Source: Dyella_B sp036746095 (GTDB lineage: Bacteria > Pseudomonadota > Gammaproteobacteria > Xanthomonadales > Rhodanobacteraceae). Taken from it: a DNA stretch of 64,000 nt. Below are positions 9,687 through 17,791 of the stretch, piece by piece. The number at the start of each line of letters is the position of its first letter. Position 1 is the stretch's first letter. The DNA lies in NCBI RefSeq assembly GCF_036746095.1, contig NZ_DAIOEU010000004.1, positions 62,001 to 126,000 of the forward strand, given 5' to 3'. A program made the translations under genes and the position numbers. The notes below the pieces were generated by a model that worked only from the letters and a program-made list of their open reading frames with translations, was not told the DNA's origin and made no database searches.

Positions 9687-11570
9687 ATGAGTACACCACC
9701 GCCCCTGGGCCGCTCACGGCAACCGAACGGATTCCTCGCCTTCCTGCGCGTACTCGGGCGCGGCCTCAATCTCGTGCGGTTGATCATTCTCAACGTGGTG
9801 TTCTTTGCATTCCTCGGCTTGTTCGCGCTGGTGCTGGTGGCGATCGGCGCCGCCAAGCACATCAACGACATCCAGGACAGCAGCGTATTGGTGCTGCGGC
9901 CGGAAGGTCGGCTGGTGGAGCAGTACAGCGTCAGCCCGCTGCAACGCGCGGCATCCAAGCTGTCCGGCGACGAAGCAAAGGAAGTGCAAGTACGCGACCT
10001 GGTCAATGCCATCGACGCGGCGGCCAAGGATTCGCGCATCACGCGCATCCTGCTCGATCCGAGCCATCTGCAAAGCGGTGGTTTTGCCGCCTTGACGGAA
10101 GTAGGCGCGGCGCTCGACCGCTTTCGTGCTGCCGGCAAGCCGGTGATTGCCTGGGGGCCGCAGCTCGATCAATACCAATACGTCCTCGCCGCGCATGCCG
10201 ATCGCGTGCTGCTGGATCCGCAAGGCGGCCTGTTCATCACCGGCCTTTCCAACTACCGCCTGTTCTACAAGGATCTGCTCGACAAGCTGGGCGTGAACGT
10301 CTACCTGTTCCGCGTTGGCCAGTTCAAGAGTGCGGCCGAGCCGTTCATCCTCGATCACGCATCGCCCGAAGCCAAGCAAGCCGATAGCTACTGGATGGGC
10401 GGACTGTGGGACGAATACGTCAACGATGTCGCCAAGCTGCGCAAGCTCGACCCCGCCACGGTGCGCGCGGACATCAACGACCTGCCTGATCGCCTGGCCA
10501 CGGCGCAGGGCGACCTCGCCAAGCTGGCGGTGGACGAGCACCTGGTCGATGGTCTGGCCACGCGCGAGGAACTGATCGACATGCTGCGCAAGCAGGGCGT
10601 GCCTGCCGGCAAGGATGGCCACGGTATCCGCGGCGTTGCGCTGGACGGTTATGCCGCCGCCATGCCCAGCCGCGACAAGGCGGGGGCGGATGCCGTCACC
10701 GTGGTGGTGGCCGAAGGCGACATTACCGGCGGCAAGCAGCAGCCCGGTTCGATCGGCGGCGAATCCACCGCGGCGCTGATTCGCGCCGCACGCGAAAACA
10801 AGCGCACCAAAGCCTTGGTGCTGCGCGTGAACTCGCCCGGCGGCGAAGTGTATGCAGCCGAAGAAATCCGCCGCGAAGTGGAACTCACGCGCAAGGCCGG
10901 CATCCCCGTCATCGTGTCGATGGGCGACGTCGCGGCCAGCGGCGGTTATTGGATCTCGATGAACGCGAACGAGATCTACGCCGAGCCCAACACCATCACC
11001 GGTTCCATCGGCATCTTCGGCATGTTCTTCACCGTGCCCGATGCGCTGAGCAAGCTGGGCATCACCAGCGACGGCGTGGGCACGGCACCATTGGCGGGCG
11101 CCTTCAACATCACCCGTCCGCTTGATCCGAAAGTCGGCACGGTGATCCAGTCGATCATCAACAAGGGCTACCGCGATTTCGTCGGCGGGGTGGCGAAGGC
11201 ACGCGGCAAGGATTACGCCGCGATCGACGCCATTGCACAGGGGCGCGTGTGGACCGGTAGCCAGGCGCAGCAGCGCGGCTTGGTGGATCAGCTTGGCGGG
11301 CTCGATGCGGCCATTCAAAAAGCCGCTGACCTGGCGAAGCTCGGCAAGGATTACGCTGTGCGCTATCAGGAACAGCCGATGGGCGCGTTCGAGCGCTTCA
11401 TGTTGAGCTTCAATCAATCGGCGATGGTGGCCGGCTTGCAGGCTTATGGCGTGCGCTTGCCGAGCTGGGTCGCGCAATTGCCGATGCTGGCGCCGGAACT
11501 GCAAATGCTGCGCACGGCGCAAGCGGGACATTTGAACGTCTATTCGTATTGCTTCTGCTCGGCACGCTGA
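9687..11570 (+). CDS. sppA: Signal peptide peptidase SppA, long (67 kDa) type
   Basis: A 627-residue membrane-anchored serine protease that degrades signal peptides after cleavage. One N-terminal membrane helix (about 30-55) is followed by two tandem peptidase-S49 domains, as in E. coli SppA (618 residues). The Ser-Lys dyad is visible: Lys214 in GQFKSAAEPF in the N-terminal domain and Ser418 in AASGGYWIS in the C-terminal domain. The gene lies downstream of a REP doublet and converges with the gluconokinase gene. Confidence 0.96.
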   Translation: MSTPPPLGRSRQPNGFLAFLRVLGRGLNLVRLIILNVVFFAFLGLFALVLVAIGAAKHINDIQDSSVLVLRPEGRLVEQYSVSPLQRAASKLSGDEAKEVQVRDLVNAIDAAAKDSRITRILLDPSHLQSGGFAALTEVGAALDRFRAAGKPVIAWGPQLDQYQYVLAAHADRVLLDPQGGLFITGLSNYRLFYKDLLDKLGVNVYLFRVGQFKSAAEPFILDHASPEAKQADSYWMGGLWDEYVNDVAKLRKLDPATVRADINDLPDRLATAQGDLAKLAVDEHLVDGLATREELIDMLRKQGVPAGKDGHGIRGVALDGYAAAMPSRDKAGADAVTVVVAEGDITGGKQQPGSIGGESTAALIRAARENKRTKALVLRVNSPGGEVYAAEEIRREVELTRKAGIPVIVSMGDVAASGGYWISMNANEIYAEPNTITGSIGIFGMFFTVPDALSKLGITSDGVGTAPLAGAFNITRPLDPKVGTVIQSIINKGYRDFVGGVAKARGKDYAAIDAIAQGRVWTGSQAQQRGLVDQLGGLDAAIQKAADLAKLGKDYAVRYQEQPMGAFERFMLSFNQSAMVAGLQAYGVRLPSWVAQLPMLAPELQMLRTAQAGHLNVYSYCFCSAR

Positions 11571-11578
11571 AGCACCTG

Positions 11579-11661
11579 GGTTGTGGGGTAAGCGGAACGC
11601 GAACCCCAACATCCACGAATGCGTGCCATGGTTGGGTTCGGCTGCGGCTCAGCCCAACCTA
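11579..11661. repeat. Two GTTGGG-type palindromes between convergent genes
   Basis: The first contains CGGAACGCGAACCCCAAC (11593-11610), an 18-mer repeated exactly at 17730-17747. The second is GGTTGGG...GCCCAACC (11629-11661). Both can form hairpins between sppA and gntK, so they may act as a bidirectional terminator. The second overlaps the last codons of gntK and supplies its C-terminal residues. Confidence 0.6.
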
Positions 11662-12152
11662 TGCCACCAGCCAACCGCTTCGTCGGCAATGGCATCCACC
11701 GCTTCGGTTGCATCCACGGCAAGCACCCACGGCTCGCCGTCCGGCACTTCCAGATCACGAAACTGGCTATCCACCAGCGAAGCCGGCATGAAATGCCCGG
11801 CCCGATGCGCCACGCGCGCGCTTGCTTGCGCAGGCGTCAGCGCCAGAAAAACAAAACCAAGTTCGGGCACTGCGGCGCGCAGCGTGTCGCGGTAACGTCG
11901 CTTGAGCGCAGAGCAGGTCACCACGACGCGTTCGCATGTGGCAAGCCGATCGACGCTTTCCTGCGCCAGATGTTCCAGCCAGCCTTGCCGATCCTCATCG
12001 GTCAACGGAATGCCCGCACTCATCTTGCGGACATTTTCCGGCGGATGAAACGCATCGCCCTCGATGAGGAACGCACCGGTGCGTTCGCAAATGGCCGCGG
12101 CAATGGTCGATTTGCCGCAACCGGTCACACCCATGATGACAACGGCACGCAT
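11649..12152 (-). CDS. gntK: Gluconokinase
   Basis: A 167-residue P-loop kinase that phosphorylates gluconate to 6-phosphogluconate, feeding the Entner-Doudoroff or pentose phosphate route. The Walker A motif GVTGCGKS is at residues 8-15. The family segments EGDAFHPPENVRKMSAGIPL and RDLEVPDGE are intact. ATG at 12152 is preferred over the one at 12161 because the GGAAG sequence then sits at normal distance and the N-terminus matches the family. The last residues are encoded by a repeat palindrome. No gluconate transporter is nearby. Confidence 0.92.
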   Translation of the reverse strand: MRAVVIMGVTGCGKSTIAAAICERTGAFLIEGDAFHPPENVRKMSAGIPLTDEDRQGWLEHLAQESVDRLATCERVVVTCSALKRRYRDTLRAAVPELGFVFLALTPAQASARVAHRAGHFMPASLVDSQFRDLEVPDGEPWVLAVDATEAVDAIADEAVGWWHRLG

Positions 12153-12264
12153 CACGCCCATCTTCCTGTTCGAAAGATGGGCAGGGTAAAGCGATGGCTT
12201 ATGCAGGGGAAGCTCATAACGCGAGCCGCGTAGGTTGTGCTAGCGATAATGACGTTGACTTGAG

Positions 12265-12294
12265 CCGTCGTCCCGGCCTTCGCAGGGACGACGG
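12265..12294. terminator. Strong hairpin downstream of ahpF
   Basis: CCGTCGTCCC (12265-12274) pairs perfectly with GGGACGACGG (12285-12294) around a 10-base loop. It lies 13 bases past the ahpF stop codon and before gntK, both on the minus strand. There is no clear T-run, so it may be a REP-related stabiliser more than an intrinsic terminator. Confidence 0.5.
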
Positions 12295-12307
12295 TTCAAT
12301 GTGTTTT

Positions 12308-13897
12308 TCAGGCAGCCATTTCTTCTTTTTCGGTGACTACCACCGGCAGGCGAATCAAATAGTCGAACGCACTCAACGATGCCTTCGCGCCGTCGCCCAT
12401 CGCAATCACGATCTGCTTGAACGGGGTAGTGGTCACGTCGCCTGCCGCAAACACCCCCGGCACCGACGTCCTGCCATGCGCGTCCACCTCGATCTCGCCG
12501 CGCGGCGACAGCTTCACCGCACCCTTCAACCATTCCGTATTGGGCAGCAGGCCGATCTGCACGAACACACCTTCCAGTGCCACCTGCTGGCTCTGGCCAT
12601 TGCTGCGATCGGTGTAGGTCAAGCCGGTGACCTTGTTGCCGTCGCCGGTCACTTGCGTGGTCTGCGCACTCACGATCACTTTCACGTTCGGCAGGCTGCG
12701 CAGCTTGCGTTGCAGCACTTCATCCGCACGCAGCTTGCTGTCGAACTCGAACAGCGTGACGTGATCCACGATGCCGGCGAGGTCGATCGCTGCCTCCACG
12801 CCGGAATTGCCGCCGCCGATCACCGCCACGCGCTTGCCCTTGAACAACGGGCCATCGCAGTGCGGGCAGTAGGTGACACCCTTGTTGCGGTATTCCTGCT
12901 CGCCCGGCACGTTCATGTTGCGCCAGCGCGCGCCGGTCGAAAGAATGACCGTCTTCGCTTTCAGGGCTGCACCGCTGGCCAGCCGCACTTCGATCAGGCC
13001 GCCTTCTTCCGATGCCGGGATCAACTGCTCGGCGCGCTGCAGGTTCATCACGTCCACGTCGTATTCGTGCACGTGCTGCTCCAGCGACGCGGCCAGCTTC
13101 GGGCCCTCGGTGTAGCTGACGGAGATGAAGTTCTCGATCGCCATCGTATCCAGCACCTGGCCGCCAAAGCGCTCGGCCGCCACGCCAGTGCGAATGCCTT
13201 TGCGCGCCGAATAGATCGCCGCCGCGGCACCAGCCGGGCCGCCGCCCACCACCAGCACCTCGAAGGGTGCCTTGGCATTGAGCTTTTCCGCATCGCGCTT
13301 GGCGGCGCCGCTATCCAGGCGGCCGACAATCTGCTCGATCGACATGCGTCCCTGGTCGAACGGCTGGCCGTTGAGGAACACGGTCGGCACCGCCATCACC
13401 TGGCGCTCGTTCACTTCGTCCTGGAACAGCGAGCCATCGATCGCGACATGCTTGATGTTCGGATTGAGCACGCTCATCAGGTTCAGCGCCTGCACCGTAT
13501 CCGGGCAGCTGTGGCAGCTGAGCGACATGAAGGTCTCGAACACAAATTCGCCTTCCAGGTTGCGCACCTGTTCGATCAGCTCCGGTTCCACCTTCGGCGG
13601 ATGGCCACCGACTTGCAGCAGCGCCAGCACCAGCGAGGTGAACTCGTGGCCGAGCGGAATGCCGGCAAAGCGCACGCTGACGTCGGTGCCGCTGCGGGTG
13701 ATCGCAAAGGAAGGCTTGCGCGCCTCAACGCCATTCGTGCGCAGCGAGACCTTCGGCGACAGCGATTCGATGTCGCGCAGCAACCCCAGCAATTCCTGCG
13801 ACGGGGCGCTGTCATCGATAGAGGCAACCAGCTCGATCGGATGGGTCACCCTTTCCAGATAAGCCCTGAGTTGTTCTTTCAGATCGTTGTCCAGCAT
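12308..13897 (-). CDS. ahpF: Alkyl hydroperoxide reductase subunit F (AhpF)
   Basis: A 529-residue flavoprotein that passes electrons from NADH to AhpC. The N-terminal double-thioredoxin-like domain holds the disulfide CHSC (Cys128, Cys131). A FAD-binding motif VVGGGPAGAAAA starts near residue 216. The redox centre CPHC (Cys344, Cys347) and the pyridine-nucleotide fold VIGGGNSGVEAA (from about 359) follow, as in thioredoxin reductases. Length matches E. coli AhpF (521). It lies downstream of ahpC on the same strand, separated by about 165 bases with two GC-rich hairpins. Confidence 0.97.
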   Translation of the reverse strand: MLDNDLKEQLRAYLERVTHPIELVASIDDSAPSQELLGLLRDIESLSPKVSLRTNGVEARKPSFAITRSGTDVSVRFAGIPLGHEFTSLVLALLQVGGHPPKVEPELIEQVRNLEGEFVFETFMSLSCHSCPDTVQALNLMSVLNPNIKHVAIDGSLFQDEVNERQVMAVPTVFLNGQPFDQGRMSIEQIVGRLDSGAAKRDAEKLNAKAPFEVLVVGGGPAGAAAAIYSARKGIRTGVAAERFGGQVLDTMAIENFISVSYTEGPKLAASLEQHVHEYDVDVMNLQRAEQLIPASEEGGLIEVRLASGAALKAKTVILSTGARWRNMNVPGEQEYRNKGVTYCPHCDGPLFKGKRVAVIGGGNSGVEAAIDLAGIVDHVTLFEFDSKLRADEVLQRKLRSLPNVKVIVSAQTTQVTGDGNKVTGLTYTDRSNGQSQQVALEGVFVQIGLLPNTEWLKGAVKLSPRGEIEVDAHGRTSVPGVFAAGDVTTTPFKQIVIAMGDGAKASLSAFDYLIRLPVVVTEKEEMAA

Positions 13898-13986
13898 GGC
13901 GCTTCTCCATCAATACTTAAGTTTGGAGTAGACGCCGCCGGCACCCGGTAAAACATGGATGGACGACGTCTGCTCGAGGTATAGGG

Positions 13987-14051
13987 TGCGGGCCCGGTGG
14001 GAGGGGAGGGGGTACCGGGCCCGCAGGCGATCACCCGTTGCGGGGATCGCC
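13987..14051. promoter_or_regulatory. Two adjacent GC-rich hairpins between ahpC and ahpF
   Basis: TGCGGGCCCGGT (13987-13998) pairs with ACCGGGCCCGCA (14014-14025) around a purine-rich loop. GGCGATC (14026-14032) pairs with GATCGCC (14045-14051). They sit directly after the ahpC stop. On the transcript they could act as a partial terminator or as a 3' stabiliser that makes ahpC more abundant than ahpF. The pairing is seen; the role is inferred. Confidence 0.6.
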
Positions 14052-14062
14052 AAAACTTGCAC

Positions 14063-14626
14063 TTAGATCTTGCCGACCAGGTCCAGCGACGGCTTCAGCG
14101 TGGCGGCGCCTTCCTTCCACTTGGCCGGGCACACCTCACCCGGATGGGAAGCGACGTACTGCGCGGCCTTTACCTTGCGCAGCAGCTCGCTGGCGTCGCG
14201 GCCGATGCCGTTGTCGTGGATTTCGCATACCTTGATCACGCCTTCCGGATTGATCACGAAGGTGCCGCGCAGCGCCAGGCCTTCCTCTTCGATCATCACG
14301 TCGAAGTTGCGGGTCAGCGCACCGGTCGGATCGCCCACCAGCGGGTACTGCACCTTCTTGATCGCGTCGGAGGTGTCGTGCCATGCCTTGTGCGCGAAAT
14401 GCGTGTCGGTGGAAACACCGTAGACCTCAACGCCCAGCTTCTGGAACTCGGCGTAATGGTCGGCCAGGTCTTCCAGTTCGGTCGGGCACACGAAGGTGAA
14501 GTCGGCGGGGTAGAACACCACCACGGACCACTTGCCCTTCAGCGAAGCCTCGGTCACATCGATGAACTTGCCATCCTTGAATGCGGTGGCCTTGAACGGT
14601 TTGATTTCGGTGTTGATCAGCGACAT
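14063..14626 (-). CDS. ahpC: Alkyl hydroperoxide reductase subunit C (AhpC), 2-Cys peroxiredoxin
   Basis: A 187-residue peroxiredoxin, exactly the length of E. coli AhpC. The peroxidatic cysteine is Cys47 in FTFVCPTE and the resolving cysteine is Cys166 in GEVCPAKW, the same positions as in the E. coli enzyme. It reduces H2O2 and organic hydroperoxides with AhpF as reductant. The frame is open for 250 bases upstream, but homology begins at MSLINTEIKPF, so ATG at 14626 is the start. An OxyR-type site lies 49 bases upstream. Confidence 0.98.
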   Translation of the reverse strand: MSLINTEIKPFKATAFKDGKFIDVTEASLKGKWSVVVFYPADFTFVCPTELEDLADHYAEFQKLGVEVYGVSTDTHFAHKAWHDTSDAIKKVQYPLVGDPTGALTRNFDVMIEEEGLALRGTFVINPEGVIKVCEIHDNGIGRDASELLRKVKAAQYVASHPGEVCPAKWKEGAATLKPSLDLVGKI

Positions 14627-15180
14627 CTGCTTTTCTTCCGTTGAGTGGTTGGTAAGGGGGATTGGTTTGCAAGAATAGGGGCGGTCTATCGAAAGGGCCA
14701 ATTGATTGTTGGGATCAGTATCATTCATGGCGCCTATCGGCGCCTGAGGCCGCCTGTCAATCGTTGCCAAAAGGCTGGCCGTGTCTGCATGCCCGGAAAA
14801 ACGGCGCTGGTTCCGTCTTTCAAGGGGACATTCCTCAACAAACCGGGGCGACCGCCTTGAAGGAGCGCACCATAACATGGTGCCAATTCAATACCTGTCA
14901 AAGGGGTCGCTCGCATCGTGCCCGACTTTGCACGTAGCGAATCCACGCTGTGCTTTCTCTTCGCCGCTCCGGGGCTGTGGCTCCTTTCCCTATGCGCACG
15001 GTCGCTCGACCACGTCTTTTGCGACAAGAACGCCACCGCATTGAACGTCGGGATTTTTGATCTTTCCTTCACGAAGTCGACGCAAGTGGCCCAAGCGACA
15101 TCACATGAGTCCGCCTCCGTGCGGATGTCCACGCGTCCTCCATCAGGCAACGACACCCACTGCACGATTCGGATTGCTTA
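14627..15180. other. 554-base region between ahpC and the DUF4396 remnant
   Basis: It contains the ahpC promoter region with the OxyR-like site. The part from about 14980 to 15165 is open on the minus strand from a GTG at 15165, with a plausible protein-like composition (starting MQWVSLPDGGRVDIRTEAD), but it has no family I recognise. Its downstream part looks non-coding. I do not call a gene here. Confidence 0.4.
14675..14711. promoter_or_regulatory. OxyR-type binding site upstream of ahpC
   Basis: ATAG (14675-14678), seven bases, CTAT (14686-14689), seven bases, GCCA (14697-14700), seven bases, GTTG (14708-14711). The first two blocks match the OxyR consensus ATAG-N7-CTAT-N7-ATAG-N7-CTAT exactly and the last two are weak. 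On the ahpC strand TATTCT is a possible -10 and TTGGCC a possible -35 that overlaps the site, as expected for an OxyR-activated promoter. Confidence 0.6.
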
Positions 15181-15765
15181 ATGGCGGAAGCTAAGCAACC
15201 GTGGACGGGCATGGATCGGATGCACGATGTGGCCCAATGGCTGCACCTTATCGCGCTCGGCACACTGGGCCTGGCTTGGCTTTGGGCCGTCGCGATCTTT
15301 GTGCACGTCACCGGTCATCCGCAGCGCATGGGCATCATGGATGGCGCGTGGCAGGTAGCCGCGTTGTTCGCGCACGACGTGGGTGCTGATCCGACATGTA
15401 TGTTTTGGCGTGCCGGATGTGGGGGATGTGCCCGGCAGGCAGCGCGACCCGGCGCCGTTACCTGTGGCGATGGCGAAAAGCAGCTTGCATTGCGGCAGCG
15501 GTTGCACGGTCGGCGGGCCCCGAGCCAGGGCCTTGCCGCTGCCGTTAAAGCAGACAGCCCGTCGCTGGCTGCATGGCAGGTAGGTATGGGCGGCGTGATG
15601 GCGTTGATCCAATCCCCGATGTTTGTGCCGGTGTGGGGCGCCCGGATGCCGGCCAGCCAGCCGGGGTCCTGGCTGGCGACGCAATGGGCGATGGTAGGCG
15701 GCTTCATCACCAGTTGCCCGGTAAACGGGTGGCCGCTCTGTATTGGCATCAAACACGCGATGTGA
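15181..15765 (+). pseudogene. Degenerate DUF4396-family membrane protein gene
   Basis: The reading frame is open, but homology is split between frames. The N-terminal part (HLIALGTLGLAWLWAVAIFV, then QRMGIMDGAWQVAALF) and the C-terminal part (from AAVKADSPSLAAWQVGMGGV to NGWPLCIGIKHAM) lie in one frame. The signature SLHCGSGCTVG of this family lies in the next frame at about 15450-15490, and the stretch after it is shortened. The pattern indicates at least two indels in a DUF4396 gene that is normally around 220 codons. Its remnant ends one base before the GH15 start codon. Confidence 0.6.
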
Positions 15766-15766
15766 C

Positions 15767-17710
15767 ATGGAAAACGCTAGCCAAGACAACCTGGGTTGCC
15801 CGGATATCAGCGGCTATGCCGCCGTCGGCAATTGCCACGGCGTAGCGCTGGTTACCCACGAAGGGCGTGTGGATTGGTGCGCGCTGCCCGCTTTCGATTC
15901 CGACCCACTGTGCTTTCACCTGCTCGACGATCGTGTCGGCGGCTATCTGGATACGCGGCCGATGACACCATTCCAGGCTACGCGCAGCTACGTGCCGCAT
16001 ACCAACGTGCTGGAAATCAGGTTCACCACGCCATCGGGCGTGGCGACGTTGACTGATTTCATGCCGGTCGGGCGGCAACCGGATGCTGCGCAGGACGATT
16101 TCATCCGGGTCAATGCCCTGCCGTGGTTGGTGCGCATCATCCGGGTTACCGAAGGCGGTGTGCGTTTGAACCTGGACATGTTGCCGGGCGTGGCATGGGG
16201 CAAGCGAAAACCGCATGTGCATCGCATCGAGCAGGGCATGGCATGGGACGACGGTGCATTTTTATGCGACCGGCCGTTCGACGTCGACGAGACACGCGGC
16301 AGTGCCGTGATGGAGCTGCGTGAAGGCGAAATAGTGCGGATCGTGCTGATGGCCGGTACATGCGCGGATCCGTCCCATGCACTGTCGCAAGCGGACACTT
16401 TGCTGGACATCACCACGGCCTATTGGCAGGCGTGGAGTGGACGCTGCGGCTACAAAGGTCCTTACGCGGATGCGGTCGAACGCAGCGCGCTTGCGCTGAA
16501 GCTGCTGACCTACGTTCCCAGCGGCGCCATCGTCGCCGCGGCAACCACGTCTTTGCCGGAGACGCGAGGCGGCCGTCGCAACTGGGATTACCGCCTGAGC
16601 TGGGTGCGCGATTCCACGCTGACGCTGTTTGCGCTTTCCGCCCTCGGCTATGAAGAAGAGCCGGAAGAGTTCCGGCAGTTCCTCTTCAGCTGCGGCGCAG
16701 GGGACATATTCCCGACGCAAATCGTCTATGGCCTGCGTGGCGAAATGGATCTTCCCGAGCGCGAGCTGTCTTACTTGAGTGGCTATTGCGGTAGCCGTCC
16801 GGTGCGTATCGGCAATGCCGCGCATCGTCAGCGCCAGTTCGACGTCTACGGTGACGTGATGGACTGGCTGATGCTGTTTCGCGAGCTGGGCGGCTGCTTG
16901 AAGCCAGACGAACTTGCGCTATTGCGTCGCACCGCCGATTACGTCGCCGAACATTGGCGCGAACCCGGGCAAGGCTTCTGGGAAGAGCGCGGTAAACCCG
17001 AACACTTCGTCTACGGCAAGATGATGTGCTGGGTGGCGCTGGACCGCGCACAGGTGCTGCTGGATTGCCGCGACTATGAAGACGTGATGCGGGCGATCGT
17101 CGAAGACGTGCATCAGCACGCCATTTCACCGCAAGGCTGGCTGCGCAAGTGCTACGACCACGATACGCTCGATGCCGTGGCCCTACGCGCGCCGATCATC
17201 GACTTTCCACTTCCCCAAGGTTGCCTGCAAAACACCATAGCCGAAATAAAAACGCAGCTCGCCACACCACGAGGCGTCTATCGCTACCAAGGCGGCGACG
17301 GTCTGGATGGCGAGGAGGGCACCTTCGTCGCGTGCGGATTTTGGCTGGTGGATGCGTTGTTGTTTGCCGGCAAGACCGAAGAGGCGACGTCGTGGTTCGA
17401 GACCATGCTGCGACTCAGCAATGACGTCGGGCTATATGCGGAGGAGATCGATCCACGCGACGGCGGCTTCCTCGGCAATTTTCCGCAGGCGCTGTCACAT
17501 CTGGCACTGATTCACGCGGCGGTATTGCTCGATTTCGTCGAACACGGCGGCCCGGAGGCCCTGCAGGGCACCCATGCCGACCGTGTGCAGCACGCAGAGC
17601 GAATGATGGTGGAAGCGAGCAAGGCCAAGCAGCGGTCTTGCGCAGGCGTCGAGGCGAAGGATTGGGTACTGGATGTGGCAGCGTTGGGATTGGGAGGAAC
17701 TACGTCATAG
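15767..17710 (+). CDS. Glycoside hydrolase family 15 protein (glucoamylase/trehalase-like)
   Basis: A 647-residue protein with an N-terminal beta-sandwich domain of the trehalase-like type (about 1-190: YAAVGNCHGVALVTHEGRVDWCALP) and an alpha/alpha-barrel GH15 domain (about 230-610). Signature segments include RNWDYRLSWVRDSTL and KMMCWVALDRA. Members hydrolyse alpha-glucosides such as trehalose or malto-oligosaccharides and lack a signal peptide, as here, so it is probably cytoplasmic. The ATG at 15767 is preferred to one 24 bases earlier because homology starts at MENASQDNL. No partner enzymes of trehalose metabolism are adjacent. Confidence 0.88.
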   Translation: MENASQDNLGCPDISGYAAVGNCHGVALVTHEGRVDWCALPAFDSDPLCFHLLDDRVGGYLDTRPMTPFQATRSYVPHTNVLEIRFTTPSGVATLTDFMPVGRQPDAAQDDFIRVNALPWLVRIIRVTEGGVRLNLDMLPGVAWGKRKPHVHRIEQGMAWDDGAFLCDRPFDVDETRGSAVMELREGEIVRIVLMAGTCADPSHALSQADTLLDITTAYWQAWSGRCGYKGPYADAVERSALALKLLTYVPSGAIVAAATTSLPETRGGRRNWDYRLSWVRDSTLTLFALSALGYEEEPEEFRQFLFSCGAGDIFPTQIVYGLRGEMDLPERELSYLSGYCGSRPVRIGNAAHRQRQFDVYGDVMDWLMLFRELGGCLKPDELALLRRTADYVAEHWREPGQGFWEERGKPEHFVYGKMMCWVALDRAQVLLDCRDYEDVMRAIVEDVHQHAISPQGWLRKCYDHDTLDAVALRAPIIDFPLPQGCLQNTIAEIKTQLATPRGVYRYQGGDGLDGEEGTFVACGFWLVDALLFAGKTEEATSWFETMLRLSNDVGLYAEEIDPRDGGFLGNFPQALSHLALIHAAVLLDFVEHGGPEALQGTHADRVQHAERMMVEASKAKQRSCAGVEAKDWVLDVAALGLGGTTS

Positions 17711-17718
17711 CGGCGTGG

Positions 17719-17747
17719 GTTGGGGCGCTCGGAACGCGAACCCCAAC
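17719..17747. repeat. GTTGGGG hairpin between convergent genes
   Basis: GTTGGGG (17719-17725) pairs with CCCCAAC (17741-17747). The 18-mer CGGAACGCGAACCCCAAC is identical to 11593-11610, also at a convergent gene junction. A bidirectional terminator or a dispersed palindromic repeat is likely. Confidence 0.55.
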
Positions 17748-17791
17748 GGCGCCCCATGTGCACACATGCGGTGTCGGGGTTCGGTGTTGCT

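Noticed and set aside
9714..11612. Long open frame antisense to sppA
   Set aside because: Low-complexity His/Gln/Arg protein without homology; sppA has both catalytic residues in place.
12194..13951. Long open frame antisense to ahpF
   Set aside because: Its product is rich in His, Arg and Gln with no domain, while the other strand encodes a complete AhpF. GC-rich genes often leave such open antisense frames.
14734..15165. 143-codon open frame upstream of ahpC on the minus strand
   Set aside because: It runs through the ahpC regulatory region and has no recognised family; only the first 60 residues look protein-like. Kept as a note, not a gene.
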